Positions 1-5,791 are shown, counted from the stretch's first letter. The stretch: 7,591 nt of DNA from Ruminococcaceae bacterium UBA1425 (GCA_002329365.1 DCUB01000026.1:22468-30058); one strand, 5' to 3'. Translations and numbers: made by a program. Notes: generated from the letters alone by a model not told the origin.

Positions 1-257
1 ACATAGCAGGCCGTGCCCAGGCATACGCTGATAACATGCTCGCCCTTGGGTTCGAGCGCAAACTGAGAATAGAACGTGGCCACGCCGTAGACGTCCGTCA
101 TGGGTATGTCCATCTTTTCCGCGATAAAGTTCTGCACTTCGAATGTGACCGCCCCGAAAATTTCCTGGGCCTTCTGCATCACGGGCATCAACGATCCTTT
201 TGTGTCCTTGTACTCGTCGATCACAGCCTGAAGCTGGCCGAACTTCCCCTCGCTCAT
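1..257 (-). CDS. nuoE: NuoE-like [2Fe-2S] subunit of NADH dehydrogenase/hydrogenase (partial, C-terminus off window)
   Basis: The N-terminal 85 codons are present and the rest lies beyond position 1. The protein belongs to the 24-kDa (NuoE/HndA/HydC) thioredoxin-like [2Fe-2S] family, which passes electrons between an NAD(P)H-oxidising flavoprotein (NuoF type) and partner subunits. Visible evidence is the helical N-terminus, the motif DVYGVATFYSQF (residues 55-66) and ISVCLGTACY (76-85), holding the first two cluster cysteines C79 and C84. The second cysteine pair would lie off window. The ATG is preceded by a perfect AAGGAGG (266-272) at 8 nt spacing, which fixes the start. It lies 144 bp downstream of the PHP gene on the same strand. 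In Clostridia such a subunit is normally followed by NuoF and a catalytic [FeFe]-hydrogenase, making an NAD-linked or bifurcating complex. That continuation is inferred here, not seen. Confidence 0.93.
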   Translation of the reverse strand, partial: MSEGKFGQLQAVIDEYKDTKGSLMPVMQKAQEIFGAVTFEVQNFIAEKMDIPMTDVYGVATFYSQFALEPKGEHVISVCLGTACY

Positions 258-401
258 ACCGACAACCTCCTTAAGCATTGAAAATTAAGCATTTTTCTAT
301 TGTTAAGACATGTAAATAAATTTTCACAACCTTGAACATTTTAACACGGTTTGTCAAAAAATGCACTATATTTCACGTGTGATCCGTCATAAATTTCACA
401 G
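258..401 (-). promoter_or_regulatory. AT-rich leader upstream of the NuoE-like gene, possible promoter and redox operator
   Basis: This 144-bp gap is far richer in A/T than the flanking genes. Read on the plus strand it contains three related words: ATAAATTTTCACA (316-328), ATATTTCACG (367-376) and ATAAATTTCACA (389-400). TTGTTAA (300-306) also faces TTCACAA (323-329). TTGTTAA and TTGTGAA are half-site types of the NADH-sensing repressor Rex, but the 16-nt gap is wider than the usual 4. The best minus-strand promoter pair is TTGTGA (329-324), 18 nt, TAACAA (305-300), which is weak. A perfect TTGACA (357-352) has no good -10 box at the right distance. I infer a separately regulated start for the hydrogenase structural genes. 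The exact promoter is not resolved. Confidence 0.35.
266..272 (-). promoter_or_regulatory. Ribosome binding site of the NuoE-like gene
   Basis: AAGGAGG on the minus strand, 8 nt before the ATG at 257. It is a full anti-Shine-Dalgarno match and decides the start of the partial gene. Confidence 0.9.
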
Positions 402-1127
402 TTAAGATTCTCCAATAAAAGGTCCGTAAGGCCTTTGATTCAACGCCTGCAGCACGCCGCGCGCGGAACGGGCGGGGGCCTCGATCACCTGCTTAGGTTC
501 CAGGATCGCGCCGAGCGTATGCGCGTCGGACGAATGAATTACGCGGTATTTCGACAAATCGACGGCGGGCGCGGGCGCGGCGGCACAGACCTCGAGCGCG
601 TGAAAGTCGAGGCCGGGCGGGATGAATCCCAGGTTGTACAGGATGGAGTTCGCTTCCCTGTTGATGTGCGCGGGCACGACCAGCCCGCCAAAGTCCTCCG
701 TGAGCGCGCACACCTCGTCGATGCTCAGCCGCAGCGACTGTATGAGGAGCTTGGGCTCGGCGCCGGTGACCGTGTCGTTCGCATCCATGACCAGCTGTTC
801 GCCGAATATATCGGTGCGGTTGAATACGTCGGGCAGGTGCGCGTAGATCGCGTCGCCGAACGCCAGCGCGGCCTCCAACGTCTCGAAATAGCACAGCAGA
901 TGCACTTCCTCGCGGCTCTGCACCTCCAGCCCGGGCAGCAAAACGAGGCCGCGCTTTCGGGCGGCCCCGGCGACGGCCGGCAGGTTCTTCGCGCTGTTGT
1001 GGTCCGTCACGGCGATGACGTCCAGCTTCTTTATATACGCCATATTCACGATGTTGTTGGGGGTCATCTCCCCGTCAGCGCAGGGGGACAGGCAACTGTG
1101 AATATGGAGGTCCGCCGCGAGCCGCAT
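402..1127 (-). CDS. PHP-domain metal-dependent phosphoesterase
   Basis: The protein has 241 residues, one PHP (polymerase and histidinol phosphatase) domain end to end. PHP proteins are TIM-like barrels that hydrolyse phosphoester bonds at a cluster of two or three metals. The visible ligand motifs are in order: HIH (8-10), TDHN (41-44), GLEVQ with E68, EVHLL with H76, PAHINRE with H154, and SSDAH (199-203). The set is complete, so an active enzyme is expected, but the substrate cannot be read from sequence. The segment around HSCLSPCADGEMTP is typical of clostridial stand-alone PHP proteins. ATG 1127 lies 5 nt after the stop of the upstream DRTGG gene and has only a weak ribosome binding site, so translation is probably coupled. 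Reading this frame further upstream to an ATG at 1499 only adds an out-of-frame shadow of the DRTGG gene. Position in the hydrogenase cassette suggests a signalling or nucleotide-phosphoester role, which is inference. Confidence 0.93.
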   Translation of the reverse strand: MRLAADLHIHSCLSPCADGEMTPNNIVNMAYIKKLDVIAVTDHNSAKNLPAVAGAARKRGLVLLPGLEVQSREEVHLLCYFETLEAALAFGDAIYAHLPDVFNRTDIFGEQLVMDANDTVTGAEPKLLIQSLRLSIDEVCALTEDFGGLVVPAHINREANSILYNLGFIPPGLDFHALEVCAAAPAPAVDLSKYRVIHSSDAHTLGAILEPKQVIEAPARSARGVLQALNQRPYGPFIGES

Positions 1128-1132
1128 GACGT

Positions 1133-1483
1133 TTATACGCCCCGCACGCCCGCAGCGTGGATGATGCCCGCGATGTCGAAGGCGTTTTTCGGGCTGGACA
1201 CGACGGGCACCCCCGTCTCGTCCGCCTTGCTGAGCACGGCCGCGTCGGCTTCCATGCCGTCCGGGAAAATAACGCACGCGATCTCGAGCAGCTCGGCGAC
1301 CGCGACCACGTTCATATGCGTCTGCACAGTGACCCAGGCCGTCCCTTTTTTGGCGTGCGCCATCACCCAGCTCAAAAGGTCGCACACGCAGCCCGAGCGG
1401 ACTTCCCTTTGGGCTGCGCCCTGGCCGGCGCACAGCCTTCCGTCGATCTTTTGTGTCAGTTCCTCTACCGTCAAGGGCTTCAA
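1133..1483 (-). CDS. DRTGG-domain protein, HPr-kinase-like sensor domain (second copy in cassette)
   Basis: The protein has 116 residues, a small stand-alone DRTGG-family domain. The DRTGG domain is a non-catalytic fold found beside HPr-kinase-like, phosphotransacetylase and CBS modules and is thought to bind ligand or mediate interaction. The core runs from CDLLSWVMAHA (about 34-44) through TVQTHMNVVAVAELLE (about 52-67) to the predicted alternating beta/alpha end VPVVSSPKNAFDIAG. This pattern matches the DRTGG proteins next to clostridial hydrogenase genes. The start is TTG (1483), overlapping the hydrogenase-like gene stop in TTGA. GAGG sits 7 nt upstream, and the frame is closed by a stop just above (1498-1496), so no ATG start is available in that interval. 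The four-base overlap implies translational coupling with the preceding gene. It is diverged from the other DRTGG gene at 3236-3631, so the two are not a recent duplication. Confidence 0.85.
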   Translation of the reverse strand: MKPLTVEELTQKIDGRLCAGQGAAQREVRSGCVCDLLSWVMAHAKKGTAWVTVQTHMNVVAVAELLEIACVIFPDGMEADAAVLSKADETGVPVVSSPKNAFDIAGIIHAAGVRGV

Positions 1484-2811
1484 CCTCTTTCCTCGTCATT
1501 GGGCTCGAACGCGCTGTCCACGGTCGCGAGTTTCACCATTTCCTGCGCGAGATACCGTACCCTGTCTTTCAATAAAAAGATGCAGTCGAGTTCCACGGCG
1601 TCTCCGCGCACGATGTCCTCGGCCAGCGTCCTGCAGTCGGGAGAACCGCAGGAACCGCAGTCCAGGCCCGGCAGGAGTTCGCAGAGCTCGTTGATGCGCC
1701 CGAGCTTGGCGATGGCTGTTTCCATGTCGTCGTCAAGATGCTCTACGCGCAGCGGCTCGATCTCTTGGCTCAGGCGGGCGCGGGCGCTGTGCGCGTGCTC
1801 CACCGCCTCAGTGGGCATTTCTGTCTTCTGTGGCATGTCCTCGATCACCTTCGAAAGGCGCATCCTGGCGACGTACGCGTTCTCGAACGTGAGCGGCCCG
1901 CCGAGGCATCCGCCGGTGCAGGAGAGCGCCTCGATAAAGTCGAGGTCCGCAAACCTCCCGTTCTCCACTTCCTCGAACAGCCGTATGATATTGTGTATTC
2001 CGTCCACCGAGAGGTGGCTGTATCCGCTGAGCGCTTGTTCCTCGCCCCCGGCCGCCGCCCAGCCGACGCCGGAGGACAGGGAACCGGACGCCTTACCGTG
2101 CCTCCGCATTTTGGGCCTGGCGATCTCCGCGTTGATCCTGGCGAAGGCGTCCACGATGGAGATCGTCCCGTCCACGTTGCTCTTCACCCTGCCCAGCGGA
2201 CTCAGCACACTGGTCATCTTCGCGGCGCACGGCGTAATGAAGAACACGCCTACGTCCTTTCCGTCCGCGCCCCGCTTCTTACAGAACGCTTCCCGCGCGA
2301 TGTCGGCGGCGACCTCCATCGGCGAGTCGATACACGAAAGGTGCTGCAACAGCGACGGGAAGCGCACGCGAATCAGGCGCACGACGGCCGGGCAGGCCGA
2401 AGATATCAGCGGCTTTTTGCAGTTTCCCGAGGCGAGCAGTTGGCGCGTCGCCTCGGTCACGATGTCGGCCCCGCGCGCGACCTCGAACACGTCGTCAAAC
2501 CCGATGTTGATAAGCGCGTCGAGGATCATGCCGATGGACGTGTTCTTCCGGAACTGGGCGTAAAACGACGGCGCCGGGATCGCGATGCGGTATCTGAACC
2601 GTTCGAGGCTCTCGAAGCCGTCCGTCACCGCGATCTTCGCGTGGTGCGGGCAGACGCGCACGCACTCGCCGCAGTCGATGCAGCGCTCGGCGATGATGTT
2701 CGCCTTTCCCCCGCGCACTCGTATCGCCTGCGTCGGGCAGCCCTTAATGCAGTTGGTGCAGCCCTTGCATTTATCCTTGTCAAGCCTTACGGAATGTTGG
2801 TATTCCCGCAT
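1480..2811 (-). CDS. Putative sensory [FeFe]-hydrogenase-like protein (2x[4Fe-4S] ferredoxin, H-domain, C-terminal FeS domain)
   Basis: The protein has 443 residues. Residues 12-58 form a two-cluster ferredoxin domain (C15, C18, C21, C25; C44, C47, C50, C54). The hydrogenase domain follows. Motif L1 is ISSACP (136-141), with the cluster ligand C140 kept but Ala139 replacing the proton-relay cysteine of catalytic enzymes. L2 is TPCAAK (C195). L3 is SCTGGCLGG (C298, C302). These four cysteines would hold the H-cluster. A C-terminal FeS domain (PF04060 type) has C385, C388, C393 and C410 and should bind another [4Fe-4S] cluster. There is no PAS domain, no NuoG-like extension and no signal peptide, so it is cytoplasmic. 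This layout and the Cys-to-Ala change match putatively sensory (group D/C-like) [FeFe]-hydrogenases, from my knowledge of that classification. GGAGG 5 nt before ATG 2811 supports the start. It likely senses H2 or redox state rather than turning over fast. Confidence 0.9.
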   Translation of the reverse strand: MREYQHSVRLDKDKCKGCTNCIKGCPTQAIRVRGGKANIIAERCIDCGECVRVCPHHAKIAVTDGFESLERFRYRIAIPAPSFYAQFRKNTSIGMILDALINIGFDDVFEVARGADIVTEATRQLLASGNCKKPLISSACPAVVRLIRVRFPSLLQHLSCIDSPMEVAADIAREAFCKKRGADGKDVGVFFITPCAAKMTSVLSPLGRVKSNVDGTISIVDAFARINAEIARPKMRRHGKASGSLSSGVGWAAAGGEEQALSGYSHLSVDGIHNIIRLFEEVENGRFADLDFIEALSCTGGCLGGPLTFENAYVARMRLSKVIEDMPQKTEMPTEAVEHAHSARARLSQEIEPLRVEHLDDDMETAIAKLGRINELCELLPGLDCGSCGSPDCRTLAEDIVRGDAVELDCIFLLKDRVRYLAQEMVKLATVDSAFEPNDEERG

Positions 2812-2835
2812 GCGCGCCTCCCTTTCAAAAAATGT

Positions 2836-3261
2836 TCATACCAGGAACGTGAGCGTGAGCTTCGTGCCCCCGGCCGACGAAACGATGTCCATCCCGTCGC
2901 AGCACCGTTTGATGTTTCTCATGCCCAAACCGGCGCCAAACCCCATGTTCCTGATCTCTTCGCTCGCCGTCGAGTATCCGTCCTGCATGGCAAGCTCCAC
3001 GTCCTCTATGCCGGGGCCGGTATCCGCGAATTCCAGGACCACGGCATGCGGCGAAATGTCGGCCGACACCGTCCCCCCGAAGCTGTGGATCACCATGTTC
3101 AGTTCGGCTTCGTAGGAAGCAATCGAAACCCTGCGCAGTACGCCGGCGCTGACGCCGAGCTGGCGCAGGATCTGTTTTATCGCACTCGAGGCTTCGCCCG
3201 CCTTGAGAAAATTCCCCTGTTCGATCACGTATTCCTTATGCAGAAGGTTGATCGACGCCAA
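2836..3261 (-). CDS. HATPase_c anti-sigma-factor/serine-kinase-like ATP-binding protein
   Basis: The protein has 141 residues and is essentially a single GHKL (HATPase_c) fold of the RsbW/SpoIIAB type. N-box EAELN (51-55), G1 box DTGPGIED (80-87) and glycine-rich G2 lid GFGAGLGMRN (107-116) are all present, so ATP binding is expected. There is no histidine-phosphoacceptor domain and no membrane segment, so it is not a classical sensor kinase. The phrase AGEASSAIKQILRQLG near the N-terminus is typical of the copies found beside clostridial hydrogenase genes. The start is uncertain. TTG 3261 has GGAG at 8 nt and overlaps the upstream DRTGG gene by 26 nt. GTG 3228 has AAGGA at 4 nt and would give 130 residues, trimming the conserved first strand. 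I prefer TTG on family length. Whether it phosphorylates a partner, for example a DRTGG protein, is unknown. Confidence 0.88.
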   Translation of the reverse strand: MASINLLHKEYVIEQGNFLKAGEASSAIKQILRQLGVSAGVLRRVSIASYEAELNMVIHSFGGTVSADISPHAVVLEFADTGPGIEDVELAMQDGYSTASEEIRNMGFGAGLGMRNIKRCCDGMDIVSSAGGTKLTLTFLV

Positions 3262-3631
3262 TTTTACCGCTCCGTTCGGTTTCCAGCGATATAGGCGGCA
3301 GGTTTTGCATATAGAGCAAACCGCTCGCCTCGTAGATCGACTGTCCCGTGCTCATCACCACCATGCCCCGTTCCCTCGCCAGGTCCAGCACGTTCTTCGG
3401 GAGAACCTTCCCGCGCACGAGGAGGATGCACCACAGATCGATCACCTCGGCCGTGCGTATGACCTGGATGTTTGCAAGCCCCGTCAACAGCACCAGGTCC
3501 TTGCCGTTCACGTACGCAAGCACGTCGCTCATCAGGTCCGCACCGCAGGCAGCCAGCACTTCCTTGTCAAGCTTGTCCTCTCCTACCAGGACCTTCGCGG
3601 ACACGATTTTTGCGATGTCTCGTACTTTCAT
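3236..3631 (-). CDS. DRTGG-domain protein (first copy, head of the hydrogenase sensory cassette)
   Basis: The protein has 131 residues. An N-terminal helix-rich segment (MKVRDIAKIV) resembles the short HPr-kinase-like lead-in. The DRTGG core follows: CGADLMSDVLAYV (about 29-41), VLLTGLANIQVIRTAEVID (about 47-65), then ILLVRGKVLP and GMVVMSTGQSIYEASGLLY. There is no P-loop, so it is not itself an HPr kinase. It probably folds as a ligand-binding or protein-interaction module, possibly as a partner of the ATP-binding protein that overlaps its 3' end. ATG 3631 has GAGAGGAT about 9 nt upstream. It is the first gene after two candidate promoters (3682-3753), so it probably opens the operon running through the PHP gene. 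The last about 20 residues, after LPPISLE, look variable. Confidence 0.85.
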   Translation of the reverse strand: MKVRDIAKIVSAKVLVGEDKLDKEVLAACGADLMSDVLAYVNGKDLVLLTGLANIQVIRTAEVIDLWCILLVRGKVLPKNVLDLARERGMVVMSTGQSIYEASGLLYMQNLPPISLETERSGKIGVDQPSA

Positions 3632-3681
3632 CAGTATCTCATCCTCTCCCCATGAAAGTCGGGTCTATGCAAACCATTCGT

Positions 3682-3709
3682 TTTATATTGGCTATATCGG
3701 GCATGGCAA
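3682..3709 (-). promoter_or_regulatory. Candidate proximal sigma-A promoter of the hydrogenase sensory cassette
   Basis: On the minus strand TTGCCA (3709-3704), a 16-nt spacer, and TATAAA (3687-3682) each match the consensus at five of six positions. Transcription would begin near 3675, giving a leader of about 44 nt before ATG 3631. It lies in the gap between the SPOR gene and the first DRTGG gene. Confidence 0.5.
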
Positions 3710-3722
3710 GCCGCACTACTTT

Positions 3723-3753
3723 ATTATAGCACGAATTACCGTATACCTGCCAA
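3723..3753 (-). promoter_or_regulatory. Candidate distal promoter with extended -10, sensory cassette
   Basis: The minus strand carries a perfect TATAAT (3728-3723) preceded by TGC, an extended -10. TTGGCA (3753-3748) lies 19 nt upstream and matches the -35 at five of six positions. The spacer is long, but an extended -10 relaxes the need for a -35. The -35 box overlaps the end of the SPOR gene. Transcription would start near 3716. Two promoters in tandem would allow the cassette to be expressed apart from the SPOR gene. Confidence 0.55.
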
Positions 3754-4602
3754 ACCATTTTGGGCGGTCTTCACAAAATCGATGGCCAGCCCGGCAAGCT
3801 GCATCTGCGCGTATTTGAGCCGGGCAGAGAGCGAGTTTTGCGTGCCCTCGGCGGCGACGTTCAGGGCTTTCGTCCCCTCCGTGAACAGGGTGTTCATCGC
3901 GCGCACGACGTCGTTTCCCCCGGCGTAACCGCTGTCCTCTATGCTCTTGGCATCCTCCTTCATTTTTTGGGCCATATCCCTTATTTCAACGAGCGCCTCG
4001 TCCTCGGTGGACGTGTTGTCGTCCAGCGCGAACGCCAGATCCGAACATTTGCCGATCGCCTGGGCGTACCGGTCGAATATCGGCTGGATCCGGGGCAGGC
4101 GCGACTCGTCCGCCGTGATCGTGAGCTCGAGCTTGTCGCAGTTCATCGTGTAGACGGTGCAGTCCATCTCCTGTTCGATGAGGCGGTCGCGCACCGCTTT
4201 GGCGTCCTGCTCGCTGTCGTAGGCCGACAATAGCACGCGCACGTAGCCGTCCGCGTCGAGCAGGTAGCCCGCCGCTCCCTGTTTTTTGAGGGAATCCGCA
4301 AGCGATTTCGCGTTCGCTTCGCTGTCGAAGACGCCCATCTGCAGGCAGTAGAGCGTAAAGCCTTTAAAGACGGCCTTCTGTTCGGCATGTTTCTGCGTGG
4401 GATTCGGCGTAGCGGACGGCGCCGCACCCGAAAACACCCCGAAAATAGGGGCGATCACGTTGTCCGCCATCCATTTTCCGCCCACGCCGGCCGAGAGGAT
4501 GTAAACAAGCCCCAGGACCGTCACCACGATCAGCAAGACGCCCGCCATGCTGTTGCGCCCTCTTGGCGGACGGCGCCTCCTTCTGAACCGCCGCATCGTC
4601 AT
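3736..4602 (-). CDS. Membrane-anchored SPOR-domain protein with helical C-terminal extension
   Basis: The protein has 288 residues. The N-terminus is strongly basic (arginine-rich, residues 4-16). One hydrophobic segment at about 19-40 should be a membrane anchor with the bulk outside. A Pro/Ser/Thr-rich linker (about 60-72) leads to a SPOR domain (about 81-152), with FTLYCLQMGVFDSEANAKSL, a central GYLLDADGYVRVLLSAYDSEQDA region and the closing CTVY strand. SPOR domains bind glycan strands of peptidoglycan lacking stem peptides, often at division or sporulation septa. Residues 158-288 are mostly predicted helix with no family I recognise. This is unusual, because SPOR is normally the last domain. 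ATG 4602 touches a GGGGGG run, while ATG 4596, two codons later, has that run at 6 nt and may be the true start. It is not functionally tied to the hydrogenase genes. Confidence 0.85.
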   Translation of the reverse strand: MTMRRFRRRRRPPRGRNSMAGVLLIVVTVLGLVYILSAGVGGKWMADNVIAPIFGVFSGAAPSATPNPTQKHAEQKAVFKGFTLYCLQMGVFDSEANAKSLADSLKKQGAAGYLLDADGYVRVLLSAYDSEQDAKAVRDRLIEQEMDCTVYTMNCDKLELTITADESRLPRIQPIFDRYAQAIGKCSDLAFALDDNTSTEDEALVEIRDMAQKMKEDAKSIEDSGYAGGNDVVRAMNTLFTEGTKALNVAAEGTQNSLSARLKYAQMQLAGLAIDFVKTAQNGLAGIR

Positions 4603-4685
4603 CCCCCCGATAGAAGTCTGTTACTCCACTGTATGTGGACAACTACCGAAATATGAGGGCGGGTTTCAAAAGGCGCGCCGCGCTT

Positions 4686-5150
4686 TCAGCACCTTTCTTC
4701 AAGGTCCCCGTAGCGTTCGGACACGACGTTGGCCTCCTTTAGGATGCGCAGGGCGAAATCGTCGGGGTACGGTTCGTCGTACACGATGCGCAAAAGCCCC
4801 GCGTTCACGATCATCTTGGTGCAAATCACGCAGGGCTGATGCGTACAGTAGAGCGTGGCGCCCTGAATCGAGACGCCCATCTTCGCGGCCTGGATGATCG
4901 CGTTCTGCTCCGCGTGGATCGCATAGCACAGTTCGTGCCTGGTCCCCGACGGGATGTCGAGCGTCCTCCTGAGGCATTCCCCCTTTTCCACGCAGCTGCG
5001 CACGCCTTCCGGCGCGCCGTTGTAGCCGGTCGTGAGGATGCGCTTGTTGCGCACGATCACCGCGCCCACGTGCCGGTTATGCTGGTAGCAGCTCGACCAC
5101 CCGGCGATGTAACGTGCGAGTTCCATCATCCGCCTGTCCCATTTGTCCAT
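4686..5150 (-). CDS. Deoxycytidylate (dCMP) deaminase, ComEB-like
   Basis: The protein has 154 residues and is a zinc-dependent cytidine/deoxycytidylate deaminase. It converts dCMP to dUMP, feeding thymidylate synthesis. The catalytic motif HAEQN (79-83) supplies the zinc ligand His79 and the proton shuttle Glu81, and PCVIC (106-110) gives zinc ligands Cys107 and Cys110. The N-terminal part WSSCYQHNRHVGAVIV and the inserted cysteines C53 and C59 with H72 resemble the family's second zinc site. TGYNGAPEGV (41-50) is a family hallmark. The start is taken at ATG 5150 because AAAGGAG (5165-5159) lies 8 nt upstream. An in-frame ATG at 5201 would add 17 residues without a suitable ribosome binding site or family counterpart. 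The gene is divergent from groES and followed after 83 bp by the SPOR gene. Confidence 0.95.
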   Translation of the reverse strand: MDKWDRRMMELARYIAGWSSCYQHNRHVGAVIVRNKRILTTGYNGAPEGVRSCVEKGECLRRTLDIPSGTRHELCYAIHAEQNAIIQAAKMGVSIQGATLYCTHQPCVICTKMIVNAGLLRIVYDEPYPDDFALRILKEANVVSERYGDLEERC

Positions 5151-5158
5151 TTGATGCA

Positions 5159-5165
5159 CTCCTTT
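5159..5165 (-). promoter_or_regulatory. Ribosome binding site fixing the dCMP deaminase start
   Basis: AAAGGAG on the minus strand, 8 nt before ATG 5150. It favours this start over the in-frame ATG at 5201. Confidence 0.85.
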
Positions 5166-5271
5166 GTAAGCGTCGTATCGGATTACCCTGACATTCCACA
5201 TTTTGCCCCCGATTCCTTCCGGGGCATCGATATTCTGTGTTTTTTCGGCGTCTTCGTGTGCAATTCATCGT

Positions 5272-5301
5272 ATTATGAAGCATTTTAAATCTAATTCACA
5301 A
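5272..5301 (-). promoter_or_regulatory. Candidate promoter of the dCMP deaminase gene
   Basis: On the minus strand TTGTGA (5301-5296) is followed by 18 nt and CATAAT (5277-5272), matching the consensus at four and five of six positions. The start would fall near 5265, leaving a leader of about 115 nt. That leader holds only a weak hairpin (5207-5224, five base pairs). Confidence 0.45.
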
Positions 5302-5341
5302 ATTTCCAATCTGATATACCGATTTTCGCCAATTCACCCAT

Positions 5342-5370
5342 TTGCATCCTAAGGCACTTTTGCATAAACT
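5342..5370 (+). promoter_or_regulatory. Candidate groESL promoter
   Basis: TTGCAT (5342-5347), a 17-nt spacer and TAAACT (5365-5370) place the start near 5377, just ahead of the CIRCE operator. That is where an HrcA-controlled promoter is expected. The -35 match is only three of six and the -10 four of six, so the position rests partly on the operator. Confidence 0.45.
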
Positions 5371-5381
5371 AAGTTTTGGAA

Positions 5382-5408
5382 TTAGCACTCATCTATTCAG
5401 AGTGCTAA
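5382..5408 (+). promoter_or_regulatory. CIRCE operator (HrcA binding site)
   Basis: TTAGCACTC, nine bases, GAGTGCTAA: both arms match the CIRCE consensus exactly with the canonical 9-nt spacer. CIRCE is bound by the repressor HrcA, which needs GroEL to stay active, so unfolded protein relieves repression. Its place between the promoter and groES makes this operon heat-shock inducible. hrcA itself is not in the window. Confidence 0.97.
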
Positions 5409-5469
5409 CAAACATTACCGGATAAACTATCTCCATCATAATCCGAATGCAAAAGGAGGAAACTAACCC

Positions 5470-5757
5470 ATGAAAATCGTCCCGTTGGGTGACAAAGTCG
5501 TCATCGTGAACAAACCGGCGGAAGAAGTGACGCAAAGCGGCATCGTGCTTCCCGGCACCGCGAAGGAAAAGCCGCAGACGGCCGAGGTCATCGCCGTCGG
5601 CCCGGGCGGCGTCGTTGACGGCAAAGAGGTCACCATGCAGGTCAAGGTCGGCGACGTCGTGCTCTACAGGAAGTACGCCGGCACCGAAGTGAAGTTCGAA
5701 GAAACCGAGTACATCGTACTGAGCCAGTCCGATATACTGGCCGTCATCGAAGACTAA
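5470..5757 (+). CDS. groES: Co-chaperonin GroES (Cpn10)
   Basis: The protein has 95 residues, the usual GroES length. It caps the GroEL cavity as a heptameric lid in the cytoplasm. The start MKIVPLGDKVVIVNKPAEE matches the family N-terminus. The mobile loop SGIVLPGTAKEKPQ (about 23-36) carries the hydrophobic IVL triplet that docks on GroEL. The roof and C-terminal strand VGDVVLYRKYAGTEVKFEE and YIVLSQSDILAVIED complete it. AAGGAGG (5453-5459) lies 10 nt before the ATG. It is the first gene of the CIRCE-controlled operon and is followed after 34 nt by groEL. Confidence 0.98.
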   Translation: MKIVPLGDKVVIVNKPAEEVTQSGIVLPGTAKEKPQTAEVIAVGPGGVVDGKEVTMQVKVGDVVLYRKYAGTEVKFEETEYIVLSQSDILAVIED

Positions 5758-5791
5758 CGCATTTTTAAGATTCACGAGGAGGACACAGGAC

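Noticed and set aside
1128..1499. Extended PHP gene starting at ATG 1499
   Set aside because: The added 124 residues are Arg/Gly-rich and overlap the DRTGG gene completely in another frame. The PHP fold begins at ATG 1127.
435..3294. Long open frames on the plus strand antisense to the cassette (up to about 518 codons)
   Set aside because: They arise from GC-rich codon use of the minus-strand genes, show low-complexity Arg/His/Pro-rich products and no family motif, and conflict with well-supported genes.
4624..4640. TCCAC/GTGGA inverted repeat upstream of the SPOR gene
   Set aside because: Five base pairs around a five-base loop is expected by chance, and no promoter pair is attached to it.
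4668..4686. GC-rich hairpin followed by TTTT just after the dCMP deaminase stop
   Set aside because: The stem is four pairs with a bulge and a three-base loop, too weak to call a terminator with confidence, so the SPOR gene may be co-transcribed.
5207..5244. CCCCG/CGGGG hairpin with a downstream T6 run on the plus strand as a terminator
   Set aside because: The stem is only five pairs and the T run begins about 14 nt beyond it. No plus-strand gene ends there.
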